NCBI GenBank assembly: GCA_032718865.1
Contig: JALUTQ010000024.1
Span: 171,501-235,500, forward strand
Source: Tilletia caries
Lineage: Eukaryota; Basidiomycota; Exobasidiomycetes; Tilletiales; Tilletiaceae
Direction: 5' to 3'
DNA length: 64,000 bases
The notes under the pieces were generated by a model. That model saw only the letters and a list, made by a program, of their open reading frames with translations. It searched no databases and was not told the origin of the DNA. Numbering within the stretch: the stretch's first letter is position 1; every line of letters begins with the position of its first letter. A program made the translations under genes and the position numbers. Positions 22,454 through 33,107 of the stretch are shown here, piece after piece.

Positions 22454-24180
22454 TCAGATCAGCTTGAGACAGGACGTGCCAGTACCATCGCCAGCCCACT
22501 GAGCGACATGCACCAAGATGCGGCGCTTGTGCGAGATCGAACTGGATCAGAAGAAGGGAGATGGAAACGGAGGTTGGGTCACGGGCAGGGCTGACAAACA
22601 AGGGAACAAGGAGGACTACTTACTCGTCGGATCGGAGCTCGTGCATTGTGATCAGGTTGAAGATGACGGCCTCTGCTGATGTTGCTGTCGATGGTTCGTC
22701 TTGCAGCAGTCGTTCGAGGAGTGTCGTCGCCTTATATATTCACCGAGGATGGGTCAGATTTGGGGAAAGTCTCTCTACGCTCTGCCCCACACGGGAAAGA
22801 ATGAAGAACTCACCTCGTCAACGTTGCCCTGGTAGAATCTGGACAGGGCGAGGTTGCTCATCGCTGCAGGGTTGATCTCCCTCGAATTGTCCATGTCCAT
22901 GTGATTGCCGCTCTGACTCTGGGGACCATGTACGACGCGTTCCCACTGTCCGACGGCAGCAGGGTAATCGCCCTGCCAGACAGCCAAGAGAGCCTTACTG
23001 ACGTCGAGTAACTGCTGAAGCTGCGTCTCAGCCGAGCCTGAGTCCGTGCGTATATCCGAAGAGGCGATCGGAGTGGGAAGTGAGGCAGAGACAGACTGTA
23101 TGCATGCCTGTGCTGAGGCGACTGCACCAGCTTCTAGGAAGAGACGTGCGAAGAGGAGGTTGTATGCTTGTGCTGTGGGCGAGCTGGAGGGTGAGGGTGA
23201 GATCAGCGGCCGGAGCAGGTTGATCGCCGCCGGGTAGTCCTGTATCTCATCCGAGGGTATGTGAGCATCCATTGCAAAGGTAAGATTGGAGACGGGGGGG
23301 GGGGAAACCTCACCTCGAGATCGAGCAAGATGAAAGCAATCAAGACGGTCATCCTCCTCCCCCTCTCCTCCCACAACCCGGCCTCAGCCCTAGCGCCAGC
23401 CTCAAGCTCGGAGGTTCCCGTCCCCTCCTGTAGTAGACCGTCGACCTTGGCGACTCTGACGAAGCGTCTCTGCATGACTTTACACCGCTGCAAGAGGGCG
23501 TGGCATTTCTCGAGTGCCGCACGCGGGTCGGCTGACAGGAGGGGTTCGCGTGCGCGGAGGACGTGTAGGGAGAAGGGAACGATGGGGCTGTCGAGTAAGC
23601 GGGCCCAGCGGACGGTTGTTGTGGCTGTTGAAGAAGAAGAAGACGAAGAATGGCGGGGGATGGTGGTGCGCTTCAGGATGGCCCAGAGGGACTCGAGCTC
23701 GAGTTGGAACTGGGAGTAGAGGCGGAGACGGAGCAGCGCCTGGAGCCGGACGGTCCACCAGCGCAACACGGTGGAGACGTCGTTCGGCCCCGCTGGTTCG
23801 AGGTCGTGTACGGGTTGTGAGGAAGGGGCGGGTGCGCCTGCGCTGATGATGCGCTCGCGGGCATAGAGGGCGATGCGTCTCCATGCGTTTGTGCGCATGG
23901 CGAGGGCGAGGTCTGGGTTTGTGGGCGACTCATCGGGCGGGAAGGTGCCTGTTGTGTCGCGGGCGGGACGGAGATGGGGAGGGATGTGCTTGGCCAGGAG
24001 GTGGAAGATCGTGTCGTGCTGCAGAGGGAAGCAATCAGTCAGTCAGCCAGTCAGTCAGACGAGGACCATACGCATATACGGGCAGGGAGGGCAGGCACTC
24101 ACGCTGGGCAGGTCGGCCAGGAGCGAGGGCTGGCAGAGCGCGGGAACGACGAGACGCTCCGACGCAGCAGACGACGACAT
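22454..24180 (-). CDS. TRAPPC12-like TPR protein
   Basis: Five exons on the minus strand: 24180-24103, 24018-23314, 23239-22814, 22730-22624 and 22541-22454, giving 467 residues. The first stop seen when reading on from exon 4 is avoided by a GTAAGT donor that overlaps it. Splicing to 22541 adds ...ISHKRRILVHVA...TSCLKLI and stops at 22454, which mirrors the C-terminus of animal TRAPPC12 (...TQCLKLA). MSNLALSRFYQGNVDEATTLLERLL and AVIFNLITMHELRS are the family's TPR repeats. TRAPPC12 acts in TRAPP tethering complexes between ER and Golgi. The N-terminal half is less conserved. It is divergent from SEC72 across 279 bp. Confidence 0.8.
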
Positions 24181-24459
24181 CACAACAGCGGCAGCAGCAA
24201 CAGCGACGCGCGACCCACACACGCGACGCGTCCCAGTCGATCAATGCTCATGGCGATGGCAGCGGCGAGGTCAAGGGTCAAGGCGCGACGGAGAGCGAGA
24301 GGGTGGCAGAAAAGGCTCCGAGCAGCGCAGAAGATGAGGTGGTACACGCTCGGAGCAGCAGAGCAGGGAGACACGTCGCCAGCAACAACCACCATCTCCT
24401 CATACTCACTCACTTCACGCATACACCCTCACACCCACACACACTCACAGCGAGGCACG

Positions 24460-25234
24460 ATGTCCTCACCCGAAGAGCAACAGGCACAGCTCCAGGCTCA
24501 GGCACAAGCACAAGCCCTCGCACAAGTCCAGGCAGAAGCACAAGCCCAACTCCCGCCCGCACCCACCCCCGAACAGCAAGCCGTAACCGACGCCCACTTC
24601 CGGCCCGTACCCCTCCAGTTCAACCCAGAAACAGGAACCCTAGACAGCCCCATCCTCGACCTCTCCGTCCTCAACGCGCTCATCCGCTCCATCGCATCCT
24701 TACCCAAGGAGATCCCCATCCCCCCGCCCCCGAACGTCCTGCCCCCGCAGCGCAGCATGGCCATCACCAAGGCCAAGGACGACGGCAATGCTGCCTATCG
24801 GAAGAAGGACTGGCTCAACGCGATCCGCATGTACACACTCGCCGTCGACGTCGCTGCCTCGCGCCCGCTCTGGGAGTCCAACACCGTCGCAAGGGACGAG
24901 CTCTCCGTCTGTCTTGCCAACCGGAGCGCCGCCTTTGCTGCTGTTGACGATTGGATTGGCGCGCTTTGTGATGCCGATGCGCTTATCAAGCTGAAGAGGA
25001 ACTGGAGTAAAGGGCATTATCGGAAGGGGAAGGCCCTTATTGGGCTCAACAGATATCCGGAGGCTAGGGAGAGCTTCCAGCTTGGTCTTCAGTTCGAGCC
25101 TGACAACCCAGTGAGTTTCCCCTTGCTCTTTCTTACCCTCTCGGCCTTCTCTTTCTCATTCAAAAGTGTATGCTCACCCCCCTCCTTCTCTCCCTCAGGA
25201 CTTGAAGAAGGCCATCGAGGACTTGCCAAAGTGA
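24460..25234 (+). CDS. SEC72: Sec72-like ER translocation TPR protein
   Basis: Exons 24460-25110 and 25199-25234 encode 228 residues. A Gln/Ala-rich N-terminus is followed by LDSPILDLSVLNALIRSI and LPKEIPIPPPPNVLPPQRSM, then three TPR motifs (AKDDGNAAYRKKDWLNAIRM; LSVCLANRSAAFAAVDDWIG; SKGHYRKGKALIGLNRYPEA) over about residues 105-215. The second exon adds only DLKKAIEDLPK. Sec72 is the peripheral subunit of the Sec62/63 complex, which binds Hsp70 C-termini at the ER membrane for post-translational import. The TATA-less leader contains CTCACTCA-type tracts. It converges with the next gene. Confidence 0.85.
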
Positions 25235-25554
25235 CCCCGAACGACAAGACGCCCTTTCTTCACCTCATTCCTCACAAGCTGATTCTCATCTCGACTCATC
25301 GGTTCATCCCCCAAGAAGGAAACCCTCGCGATTCGAATGCAAAAAACGAACATTTTCTGATCATCGTTTCCACGAGTCCGCTGGCTGAGGTGCAACCCTC
25401 CATGTCTGATTTCTGATTCTGACGCGGAAAATTGGCAAAGGATGGGAAGGGACGTGGAATTTCTGACAACGACGGGCCCAACGAAAAGCGAAGGTGTCCC
25501 AGCGTTCCAAAACGGATGACTCCCAACTAACCAAATTGATCTCACCCGCCCTCC
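25235..25554. other. intergenic between convergent genes
   Basis: The 320 bp separate two convergent stop codons and probably hold both 3' UTRs. No other signal was seen. Confidence 0.5.
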
Positions 25555-28500
25555 TCAAACAGCCCCCTTCCCCTTCCCCATTCCCCCCTCCCGCCCCAGC
25601 CCCAACCGCTCCTCCTTCTCAAACCCCCTCTGCCACCCCAAAACCTCCCTCTTCCTCCGACTCATCCACCCTTTACTAGGCCTCCCCACCGCGCCCGGAT
25701 GATGACTCGCAACGGGCGCAACGCCGTGTATGGACGCTTCGAGCCCGAGAAGCACGGCGTCGAAGGAGGCGAGGTTCGCACGGGGTGGCGGGCCGATTCG
25801 GGAGAGGATGGAGCGGTGGGACCGTGGCGGTTGAGGAACGGTGGCTGGTCGTTGGCGTCGTTGTTCGCCGTCGGCCCTGATGAAGTCGTCGACGTAGACT
25901 TGGGCTAGTTTGTCGATGGAGACAGCTTCCCTCTCCACCCCGTCCTGCTCCTGAACTTCCTCCTCAAGCACATCCTGCCCACCGAATTCAACGACATCAT
26001 CCACTCCACCACCAACCAACTCCCTACCCCCCACATCCCCCTCCCCCTTCCTCCCGCCCGCAAAATACACACTCGAAACAGGCGGCAAGCCCACCATCCC
26101 CATCCCCCTCATCAGCACCAGCGTAACACCCTCCCACTCCGCCTTCCCCCTCGAGCTCAACGCCCGCAACAGGCTATTCCACACCTCCACTCGGAAGGGC
26201 GGTAGGCCGAGCATGCGGACGTCTTTGAAGATGCGCAGCAGACGGGTCAGGAACGAGGCTTCGGCGTGCAGGATCCAGGAAGGCCGGAAGTCGATGCCTT
26301 GCGTGGGTACCCTTCTCGTCGTCGTCATCGTCGTCGTCGTCGTGCCTGTCTTCTTCCTGTTGCGAGCAGCATCGCGTAGAAGACTCCGGATCTTCCGATC
26401 GCGCGCCTGGGCACGGCCGCGGGTAGCCACCGTCGTCTGTGGACCCTGCTTGACGACCTCCGCACTCCGCTGTCGGATAAAGCCGCGGATGAAGAGTTCG
26501 AACAGGACGAGGAGCTCCTCGTCGCTCATGTTCACCTCCCCCCTGATCACCCTCCTCCTCATACCCATCTCCCCGCCCTTCCTGTTCTTCCCCTCCGCCT
26601 CATCCCCGCCCCGCCCGCTGATGTCGACGTCGACGTCGACGAGCTCGGTAATCTGCGCAAGCCACATCTTGTACAACCTCGACAGCCGATCGGAATCCCA
26701 CTCACACGCAGCAATCGCAATATCAAGCCCATGCACCGCGCCCGCCCGGTTCAAGACACGATACGGCATGTGCGTCCCCGGCGGCATAACCGCCTGCCTC
26801 TCCACCGCCTCCCGCATCCTCGGCTCGCCCGCGGGGCGTTTGCGATCACTCCGAGTCCTCGTACTCGTCTTCAGCATCGGCCGTTTCTTAGAAGAAGAAG
26901 AAGAACGAGGATCTTTCTTCCCACCACCACCGCCGCCGCCCATGGCCCCAGCACCGGCACCGGGCGCAAGACGCCGTTGCTCCGAAAGAAGCTCGAGCGG
27001 ATCCAACAGCGCCATCGCAAGGAACGCCGAGCCCACACCCGCCCTGCAATCATTCCCGTACGTCTGGGCCCAGACGCGCACCGCATCTTCGTACCGTCTC
27101 GCGCGGGTCAGCGAGCGCATCGACGCGGTGGCTACGATCGGAGGGAACGCTCTGCCGCCGAATTGCGGGAGGGCGAGTTCGATGGGGAGGAGGAAGGAGG
27201 AAAGTTTGGTGTGCAGGGCGTCGCGGGTTTCGGTGGTGGTCGCTTCTGCGTCTGCGTCTGCTTCGGCCGTGGGTCCGGGTTCGGAAGCGGGTATCGGGTT
27301 TGCCTCGCTCCTTTGTGGCAGTGGAGGCGATGGGGAGTTACTCATCGACGGCCGGTCGTATAAGCGAAGAAGCATCTCGTATAAGTGATGTACGTCCCTC
27401 GTCACCCTAAGGGTGACCTTCCTCTTCAGCTCCAGCGAAGGCCTTTCATCATCCCCGAGCCCGATTCGAGCGCCCTCGATATAATCCAAGATCTCCCGCC
27501 GCAGTATCGTGCACTTCTCCAACGTGACAGCCGCTTCTTCCGACTGATGCGGGGGTAACGCGTACGGCGCTTTCCCAGCTACGTCCGATTTGTGCGCAGC
27601 GAGGTAGGAGGCTGCGCCTCGTTCGACGTGTTCGCCCCACTGCCTGAAGTTATTCCTCGCGCGTAGGAAGGTGTTTCGTTCCTCCGGATTCGGAACCCCG
27701 ATCTTGAGTGCCTTCTGAATCTGCGCAAGCACACACTCCTTCGTATCGCCCATCAGACTGACAAGGGCGAGCCCGTCGCTCCACTCGTCCCGGTACCTCA
27801 TCTTCCCCTTGTTGTTGTTGTTATTTTTGGCGAAGTGGGCCTCGTGAGATTCGACGAGGTTGATGGCGTCCAGTAAGGCGGGCCCGCCGCGGAGGGCGGC
27901 GGTCCGGACGATGATGTTGAAGAGTTTACGGAGACGGGCGCACAGGAGGCCGTGGAGCTCTGGGTGGATATCTTCGGGGTATTGATCCCCGCCGCTCGGT
28001 CTTGTCTCGGCGCCGCGTCGGCTGGCGATGACGAGGTCCGTCCAGAGCGATCGGAGCGGGTTGTCCGTGTCCTCCCCCGAGCTCGTTGTAGACGGAGACG
28101 GAGTGGAGGAGCGAGTGCTGAGATGGGAGGCCAGGAAGGAGATGGCGAGATTGTCCCGTGCGCCGACGTACCCCCTCTCAACGGAGAGCAACAGAGCCTC
28201 GCGCAGATCGGCCACAGCGCGTGAGGACGAGCCGCGCTGAGTGAAGAGGGCGAGACAGTTCTGGAACATGATGTTCGCCGCAGCCCTGGTCCGATCCTGC
28301 ACATGCCTCCGCGGCCCCAACTCAAGTTTGGTAAGGTGTTGATGCGGAATCCCCGCGTACAAGTCCGGGAAGGCGCGGAGTTGAGCCTGGGCCTGGAGTT
28401 GTTGGACCGAGGGAGCGAGTCGGAGCCAGGTGAGTACATTTGCGGAGGAGCACAGGGCGGGGTCGTCTGCGTGTAGGGAGCGGAGGGCGGCGCGGATGTA

Positions 28501-28959
28501 CTCGATCGTGGGCATGCCGAGGTCGGTTTGGAGGTTGTTGAGCTCGGACAGGAGCTGGTTCGCCTTGTGGAGCTCGTTCTTGACGATGAGGTCTGCGAGC
28601 ATGTCTGCTGGGCTGAGGAGCGGCCTGTGGATGGTGGTCCTGCTTGAGGATGCGGAGGGGAAGGGGACTGGCTGCTCTTTGTCTGCTGATGCTGATGCTG
28701 ATGCTGATGCTGATGCTGATGCTGATGCTGATGCTGATGCTGATGGTGATGGCCTGATGCGTGTGAGGAGCTGGAGGGAGTGGCGAGTGTTGGTGTAGTC
28801 GTCGATGCTGTCCTCCTCGAACAGACTCGAGTCGACGCCGGACGGGTCCAGCTCGTTGTTCGACGGCGGGGGGATGTACGACGAGTACGGCCGATGCCAT
28901 ACGCTCCTCGTCCGCAGCACTCCCGCCGCTGTCGCAGCAGACAGGCAACCGCGCTGCAT
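25555..28959 (-). CDS. large putative mitochondrial protein with PPR-like helices
   Basis: One uninterrupted frame of 1134 residues from Met at 28959; an in-frame Met at 29034 would add 25 residues. The nearer start gives MQRGCLSAATAAGVLRTRSV...RPYSSY, a good mitochondrial presequence with a cleavage-like RPYSS, so I prefer it. The body is helix-rich. Segments such as VEVWNSLLRALSS...W-GVTLVLMRGMGMVGLPP and NELHKANQLLSELNNLQTDLGMPTIEYIRAALR look like degenerate pentatricopeptide units, suggesting mitochondrial RNA metabolism. There is a Ser-Ala dipeptide array (28684-28744) near the N-terminus and basic low-complexity inserts. I cannot match it to a named family. It is divergent from the HDEL protein gene. 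Confidence 0.6.
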   Translation of the reverse strand: MQRGCLSAATAAGVLRTRSVWHRPYSSYIPPPSNNELDPSGVDSSLFEEDSIDDYTNTRHSLQLLTRIRPSPSASASASASASASASASASADKEQPVPFPSASSSRTTIHRPLLSPADMLADLIVKNELHKANQLLSELNNLQTDLGMPTIEYIRAALRSLHADDPALCSSANVLTWLRLAPSVQQLQAQAQLRAFPDLYAGIPHQHLTKLELGPRRHVQDRTRAAANIMFQNCLALFTQRGSSSRAVADLREALLLSVERGYVGARDNLAISFLASHLSTRSSTPSPSTTSSGEDTDNPLRSLWTDLVIASRRGAETRPSGGDQYPEDIHPELHGLLCARLRKLFNIIVRTAALRGGPALLDAINLVESHEAHFAKNNNNNKGKMRYRDEWSDGLALVSLMGDTKECVLAQIQKALKIGVPNPEERNTFLRARNNFRQWGEHVERGAASYLAAHKSDVAGKAPYALPPHQSEEAAVTLEKCTILRREILDYIEGARIGLGDDERPSLELKRKVTLRVTRDVHHLYEMLLRLYDRPSMSNSPSPPLPQRSEANPIPASEPGPTAEADADAEATTTETRDALHTKLSSFLLPIELALPQFGGRAFPPIVATASMRSLTRARRYEDAVRVWAQTYGNDCRAGVGSAFLAMALLDPLELLSEQRRLAPGAGAGAMGGGGGGGKKDPRSSSSSKKRPMLKTSTRTRSDRKRPAGEPRMREAVERQAVMPPGTHMPYRVLNRAGAVHGLDIAIAACEWDSDRLSRLYKMWLAQITELVDVDVDISGRGGDEAEGKNRKGGEMGMRRRVIRGEVNMSDEELLVLFELFIRGFIRQRSAEVVKQGPQTTVATRGRAQARDRKIRSLLRDAARNRKKTGTTTTTMTTTRRVPTQGIDFRPSWILHAEASFLTRLLRIFKDVRMLGLPPFRVEVWNSLLRALSSRGKAEWEGVTLVLMRGMGMVGLPPVSSVYFAGGRKGEGDVGGRELVGGGVDDVVEFGGQDVLEEEVQEQDGVEREAVSIDKLAQVYVDDFIRADGEQRRQRPATVPQPPRSHRSILSRIGPPPRANLASFDAVLLGLEASIHGVAPVASHHPGAVGRPSKGWMSRRKREVLGWQRGFEKEERLGLGREGGMGKGKGAV
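28684..28744 (-). repeat. (GCTGAT)n hexanucleotide repeat encoding (Ser-Ala)n
   Basis: About ten perfect units lie inside the mitochondrial protein gene, encoding an alternating Ser-Ala tract just after the targeting region. The frame is preserved by the six-base period. Confidence 0.9.
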
Positions 28960-29264
28960 TCCGTTTCCTTGCTCGTGCTCCGACTGTACGAGTGAGTACG
29001 AGTATGTAGATGGTCGAAGGTGAGTGCGAGGCAAGAAGAAATGCGGACGATTCAGGGACGGACAGGCGGACAGCGCTCCGAATACCTCCGATGCCGGCGT
29101 TTGGTGCAGTTCCGGATATCACGGCTCGGTGCTCGGTGTTTGAAATATGGAATGGCTTCCCCAGCTTCCACGCTTTCCACGTCCCCACAGTGTCCGCATT
29201 GGCCATTGCCATTCTTGACCTCGACCTCCTCATCGTCCTCCCCAAGGCAAGAGCGACAGCGAAG

Positions 29265-31181
29265 ATGCGATTCTCAGCGACCTCTGCCGTCTTGACGCTG
29301 CTGCTGGCGCGCTCCGCCGCAGCCCAGGCCTTCTTCACCGCCGATGGCCCCGTCCAGCTCGTCGACTACGCAAACTTCAACCGCGAAGTCGTCAAGATCG
29401 AAAAGCCCGTGCTCGCCATGTTCTTCGCACACTGGTGTGGTCACTGCAGGAACGCCGCTCCCGAATTCCTCAAGGCCGCTCGCTCTCTCGACGGCATCGT
29501 CAAGTTCGCCGCCATCGACTGCGACAGGGAGGAGAACCGCGGCAAATGTCAAGAATTCGACGTGAAAGGGTACCCGACCATCAAGCTCTTCCCCGCCACC
29601 AAGAGACGGGTGCCGCGTGACTACCAGGGAGACCGCAAAGCGCAGGCCTTCCTCGATTACGCCGTCGAACAGCTGCCTCTCAGCGCGAAGAAGCTCCAGG
29701 CGAACGAACTCAAGCCGTACCTCGAAAAGGACGCCACGCGGCCGAAGGTCATCCTCCTCAGCACCAAGACCACCTCGTCGCCCATGTTCCGCTCCCTCGC
29801 TCTCGACTTCCGCTCCTCACACTCCTTTGCCTACCTGCGCGCCACCGACGACCCCGCGCACGCCTCCATCTTCCGCGCCGCCCAGACCCATCTCGGTCTC
29901 TCCGACCTCCGGTCCGAGGCCAATCTGCCGGCCTTGGTCCTCGTCAGGCCTGGGTCCACCTACAGCCCGGATCTGGTAGAGAAGTACGAGGGACAGATCA
30001 AGTACCGCCAGGTCAAGGCTTGGCTTGACTCCCACCACAACAGCTCCTCCTCCTCGGCTCCTCCCCCTACCCCTAAAGCCAAGACCAAGACCAAGGCAAA
30101 GAAGGCCAAGGCTGCTGCGTCGAAGGAGAAGGTGGAGGACGTCATCCCAGAAGGCGGAACGGTCGAATGGCGCGCACAGAACCTCGATGGCGACAAGCGT
30201 GCGGCCCTGGAGAAGCTCAAGAAGAAGGCAAAGGACGCAGCTGCGAAGTTGGCACAGCAGGCATCGGAGAATGTCGTCGATCCGGCGACGGACGCGGCCA
30301 GCAAGGCTGGGGAGAAGATAGCCACTGCTGCTAGCGATGCTGCTTCATCTGCCGCTTCCGCTGGCAAGGTGGCCTCCTCTAAGGTTAGCTCCGCTGCTAC
30401 GGGCGCCTCATCATCTGCCACTGCTGCCGGTAAGGCAGCCTCGTTGAAGGCTGCTTCTGCCTCTGACGACGTCGTCAAGGCTGCCACCAAGGCCACGTCG
30501 TCCGCAGCTGCTGCCGCCTCAGACGCAGCTGATCAACCCGTCGTCGCCAAGGTGGCCGCCATCGTCTCGGACACTGTGGAGTCTGTGAGCGACACCCTCG
30601 GCAAGGCCGCGAACAAAGTCGCCGACGCAGCCCATGCCGCAGCCGACACCGTCACCGGCAGCAAGAAGCCTGCGAAGGAGGACGACGATGGCAAGGCTGG
30701 CGACCTCCCCTTCGAGAGCGTAGAAGACGTGATCATGTCCTCCAACGCAGACCACCTCCTCGACTCCCTCGCAGCCTACCTAGGCGAAGCGATCCCCGGC
30801 GGCGCCGAAGCCTGGAAAGCCGAATACGGCGCGCACGTCGAACAAGCCCGCGCAGCAGCCCGCGACGCAATCCTCAACGCCCCCAACAAGGAAGCGGCGC
30901 AGCAGATTGCGTTGGGCGCGGAGAAGTGGTTGCTCGAGAGCGTCCAGTTTGACGAGGAGAAGTTGGGGAGGGGGGAGGACTCTGGTGAGGATGAGTTTGA
31001 GGGCCAGATTAAGCTTTCGGTGGGGCAGAAGAGGAAGTTGAATGAGATGGGGAAGACGTTGAAGAAGAGGATTGCGGCGAGGGAGGCAGCGGCCGCGGCG
31101 GCGGCTGCTGCTGCTGCTGCTGCAAAGAAGGAGGAGAAGGAGGAGGGGAAGGCCGGTCAGAGGACGCACGATGAGCTGTGA
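29265..31181 (+). CDS. ER thioredoxin/PDI-like protein with long Ala/Lys-rich region and HDEL
   Basis: A single exon encodes 638 residues. Residues 1-21 are a signal peptide (hydrophobic LTLLLARSAAAQ). A thioredoxin domain follows with FFAHWCGHCRNAAPEF, active site Cys58-Gly-His-Cys61, and the cis-Pro segment VKGYPTIKLFP. A second, active-site-free thioredoxin-like region (about 140-255) comes next. Residues about 270-470 are Lys/Ala/Ser-rich with 11-residue-like amphipathic repeats (AAGKAASLKAAS...). A helical C-terminal domain ends in HDEL, the ER retrieval signal. The head resembles Mpd1/PDIA6-type oxidoreductases, which make or isomerise disulfides in the ER lumen; the middle is unlike usual PDIs. 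The ATG at 29265 is chosen because the signal peptide begins there. Confidence 0.88.
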   Translation: MRFSATSAVLTLLLARSAAAQAFFTADGPVQLVDYANFNREVVKIEKPVLAMFFAHWCGHCRNAAPEFLKAARSLDGIVKFAAIDCDREENRGKCQEFDVKGYPTIKLFPATKRRVPRDYQGDRKAQAFLDYAVEQLPLSAKKLQANELKPYLEKDATRPKVILLSTKTTSSPMFRSLALDFRSSHSFAYLRATDDPAHASIFRAAQTHLGLSDLRSEANLPALVLVRPGSTYSPDLVEKYEGQIKYRQVKAWLDSHHNSSSSSAPPPTPKAKTKTKAKKAKAAASKEKVEDVIPEGGTVEWRAQNLDGDKRAALEKLKKKAKDAAAKLAQQASENVVDPATDAASKAGEKIATAASDAASSAASAGKVASSKVSSAATGASSSATAAGKAASLKAASASDDVVKAATKATSSAAAAASDAADQPVVAKVAAIVSDTVESVSDTLGKAANKVADAAHAAADTVTGSKKPAKEDDDGKAGDLPFESVEDVIMSSNADHLLDSLAAYLGEAIPGGAEAWKAEYGAHVEQARAAARDAILNAPNKEAAQQIALGAEKWLLESVQFDEEKLGRGEDSGEDEFEGQIKLSVGQKRKLNEMGKTLKKRIAAREAAAAAAAAAAAAAKKEEKEEGKAGQRTHDEL

Positions 31182-31583
31182 GGGCGGGAAATCTTGTTCA
31201 AACTTATCTTCGCTGTCATCACGCCTCCTGGGATCGGACCAGGAATATCAAAACATCTTTTTGCATTTCAAGTCTGCCGTGGCTTCTTCGTCCTGTGTGG
31301 GAGCAAGGCTGGCCTGGCCAGCAACTCGGACTTGAGGGAGGGGGGGGAGAGAACATCGGTTGACCCGGGCTGCACGACTGGCGCGGGAAAAAAGACGCCC
31401 CCCAAAGCCTAAGGAGTGTCAACAACAAAAGGAAAGAGGTCTGCTCTATTCAGATTGTTCCAACGTAGAACCTCTGGTAGACACCGAGGCAACCAAGGCA
31501 GCCAAGGCAACCCGTCTGCGTCCGAGGAGGCCATATGAAACGGGATAGGAGCAGCAAAAGAAGCAAAAGCAAAAATGAAGTAT
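31182..31583. other. intergenic, 3' of the HDEL protein gene
   Basis: It holds G- and A-runs but no coding or RNA signal that I recognise. Confidence 0.5.
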
Positions 31584-31691
31584 CTCCCAACGTGGGGCTC
31601 GAACCCACGACATTCAGATGAACACTGCAAGAACTGCAGAAACCCTTGTGAAATTAAGAGTCTGACGCTCTACCAACTGAGCTAGCCGGGA
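31584..31691 (-). tRNA. tRNA-Lys(CTT) with ~35-nt intron
   Basis: The minus strand folds as a tRNA: acceptor TCCCGGC pairs with GTTGGGA (two G-U pairs), the D arm is AGCTCAGTTGGTAGAGC, the anticodon stem is TCAGA/TCTGA with loop CTCTTAA, and the T arm is GTGGGTTCGAGCCCCAC. The anticodon CTT reads AAG. About 35 nt are inserted after the base 3' of the anticodon, the canonical place for nuclear tRNA introns, and the mature length is 73. The A box and B box are intact, so it should be expressed by Pol III. Confidence 0.93.
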
Positions 31692-31875
31692 TGGAGATGG
31701 CACTGAGCCGCCTGGAGAAAATTTTCAGGCAGGTTTGACTTGACCGACGTGACGCGACGCGACGTGACGCGACTTAGCCACGTGACATCCGAGTCAACCT
31801 CACCTTCGAGCTTCCAGCTCACTTGCCCAACCTGCCGCTCTCACAGAAAGGGATCGGATCGCCAAGCAGGACAAG

Positions 31876-33107
31876 ATGGCTCAGCAGTTCACAGTGAAGG
31901 TCCCCTGCACGTCGTCCAACATCGGGCCCGGCTTCGACGTCGTCGGCCTCTCGCTCTCGCTCTACCTCACCCTCCACGTCACCGTCGACCCAGCAGCATC
32001 CAACAGCGCCCCAAGCCTGGCATACACGGGAGAAGGAGCCAGCGATGCGCCCCTCGACGCGTATAAGAACCTCACTACCCGCACGGCGCTGTACGTCCTC
32101 CGCTGCAACGGCGTGTCCACCTTCCCGCGCGGCGTCAGCATCAAAGTCCACAACGAGGTCCCCTTCGGCCGCGGTCTCGGCTCCTCAGGCGCCGCCGTCG
32201 TAGCAGGTCTCCTCCTCGGCAACGCACTCGGCAAACTCAACCTCACCCCCTCCCGTCTACTCGACTACGCCCTGATGATCGAGCGACACCCAGACAACGT
32301 GACCGCAGCCCTGATCGGCGGTTTCGTAGGCTCGTACCTGCTCGAGCTCTCCCCGGAGGAGACGGAGGCGAAGGACGTGCCGCTGTCGGAGGTTCTGCCG
32401 GAGTATCCCTCGGATGCGGGGGAGGAGTGGGGGAAGAACCCGCCGCAGCCTCCGAGGGGGATTGGCCATTATATTCGCTTTGGGTGGGCGAAGGAGATCA
32501 GGGTCATTGCTATCATTCCCCAGTTTGAGGTACCGACGGCCAAGGCTCGCGATGCGTTGCCGAAGCAGTACAGCCTCAAAGACCTTGTGAGTCCTCTTGT
32601 CCCACGTACTTGGTGAACGAATGCGCCCTCCGAGTCCTCACTGAAAATCTGTCCCATGCTTTTGCTTTCGCGCGCGCGCGTGCCAGGTTTTCAATCTGCA
32701 AAGATTGGCCGTCCTCACCACTGCCCTCGCACGCTCGCCTCCAGACGTCGACCTCATCTTCCAAGCAATGCAAGACAAAGTCCACCAGCCATACCGGAAG
32801 CACCTCATCCCCGGACTCTGTGCGTAACCCCCTCCCTCCCCTTCCCCTGCTCGTTTTGCTGACACCCCCTCTACACACAAACACAGCCCACATCCTCGCC
32901 TCCGTCACACCCGCCTCACACGACGGCCTCCTCGGCATCTGTCTCTCCGGCGCAGGCCCCACCATCCTCGCACTGGCCACCCACAACCAGGACAGCATCG
33001 CCCAGACGATCGTCAAGGAGTTCAAGGAGGGCCAGAACATCGAGTGTGTGATCAAGATGCTCGAGGTTACTGAGGAAGGGGCGCAAACGTTGGAGGGGCA
33101 CGTATGA
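31876..33107 (+). CDS. THR1: homoserine kinase
   Basis: Exons 31876-32586, 32687-32819 and 32887-33107 encode 354 residues. The N-terminus FTVKVPCTSSNIGPGFDVVGLSLSLY and the GHMP ATP loop EVPFGRGLGSSGAAVVAGLL (residues 94-113) are diagnostic. ERHPDNVTAALIGG, PYRKHLIPGL and LSGAGPTILAL complete the fold. It phosphorylates homoserine to O-phosphohomoserine, the committed step towards threonine, in the cytosol. Length equals the yeast enzyme (357). It follows tRNA-Lys on the opposite strand by 184 bp. Confidence 0.96.

Noticed and set aside
28322..29338. 338-residue minus-strand frame overlapping the mitochondrial protein gene
   Set aside because: It is a frame shadow generated by the GCTGAT repeat and GC-rich codon bias; it overlaps two better genes.
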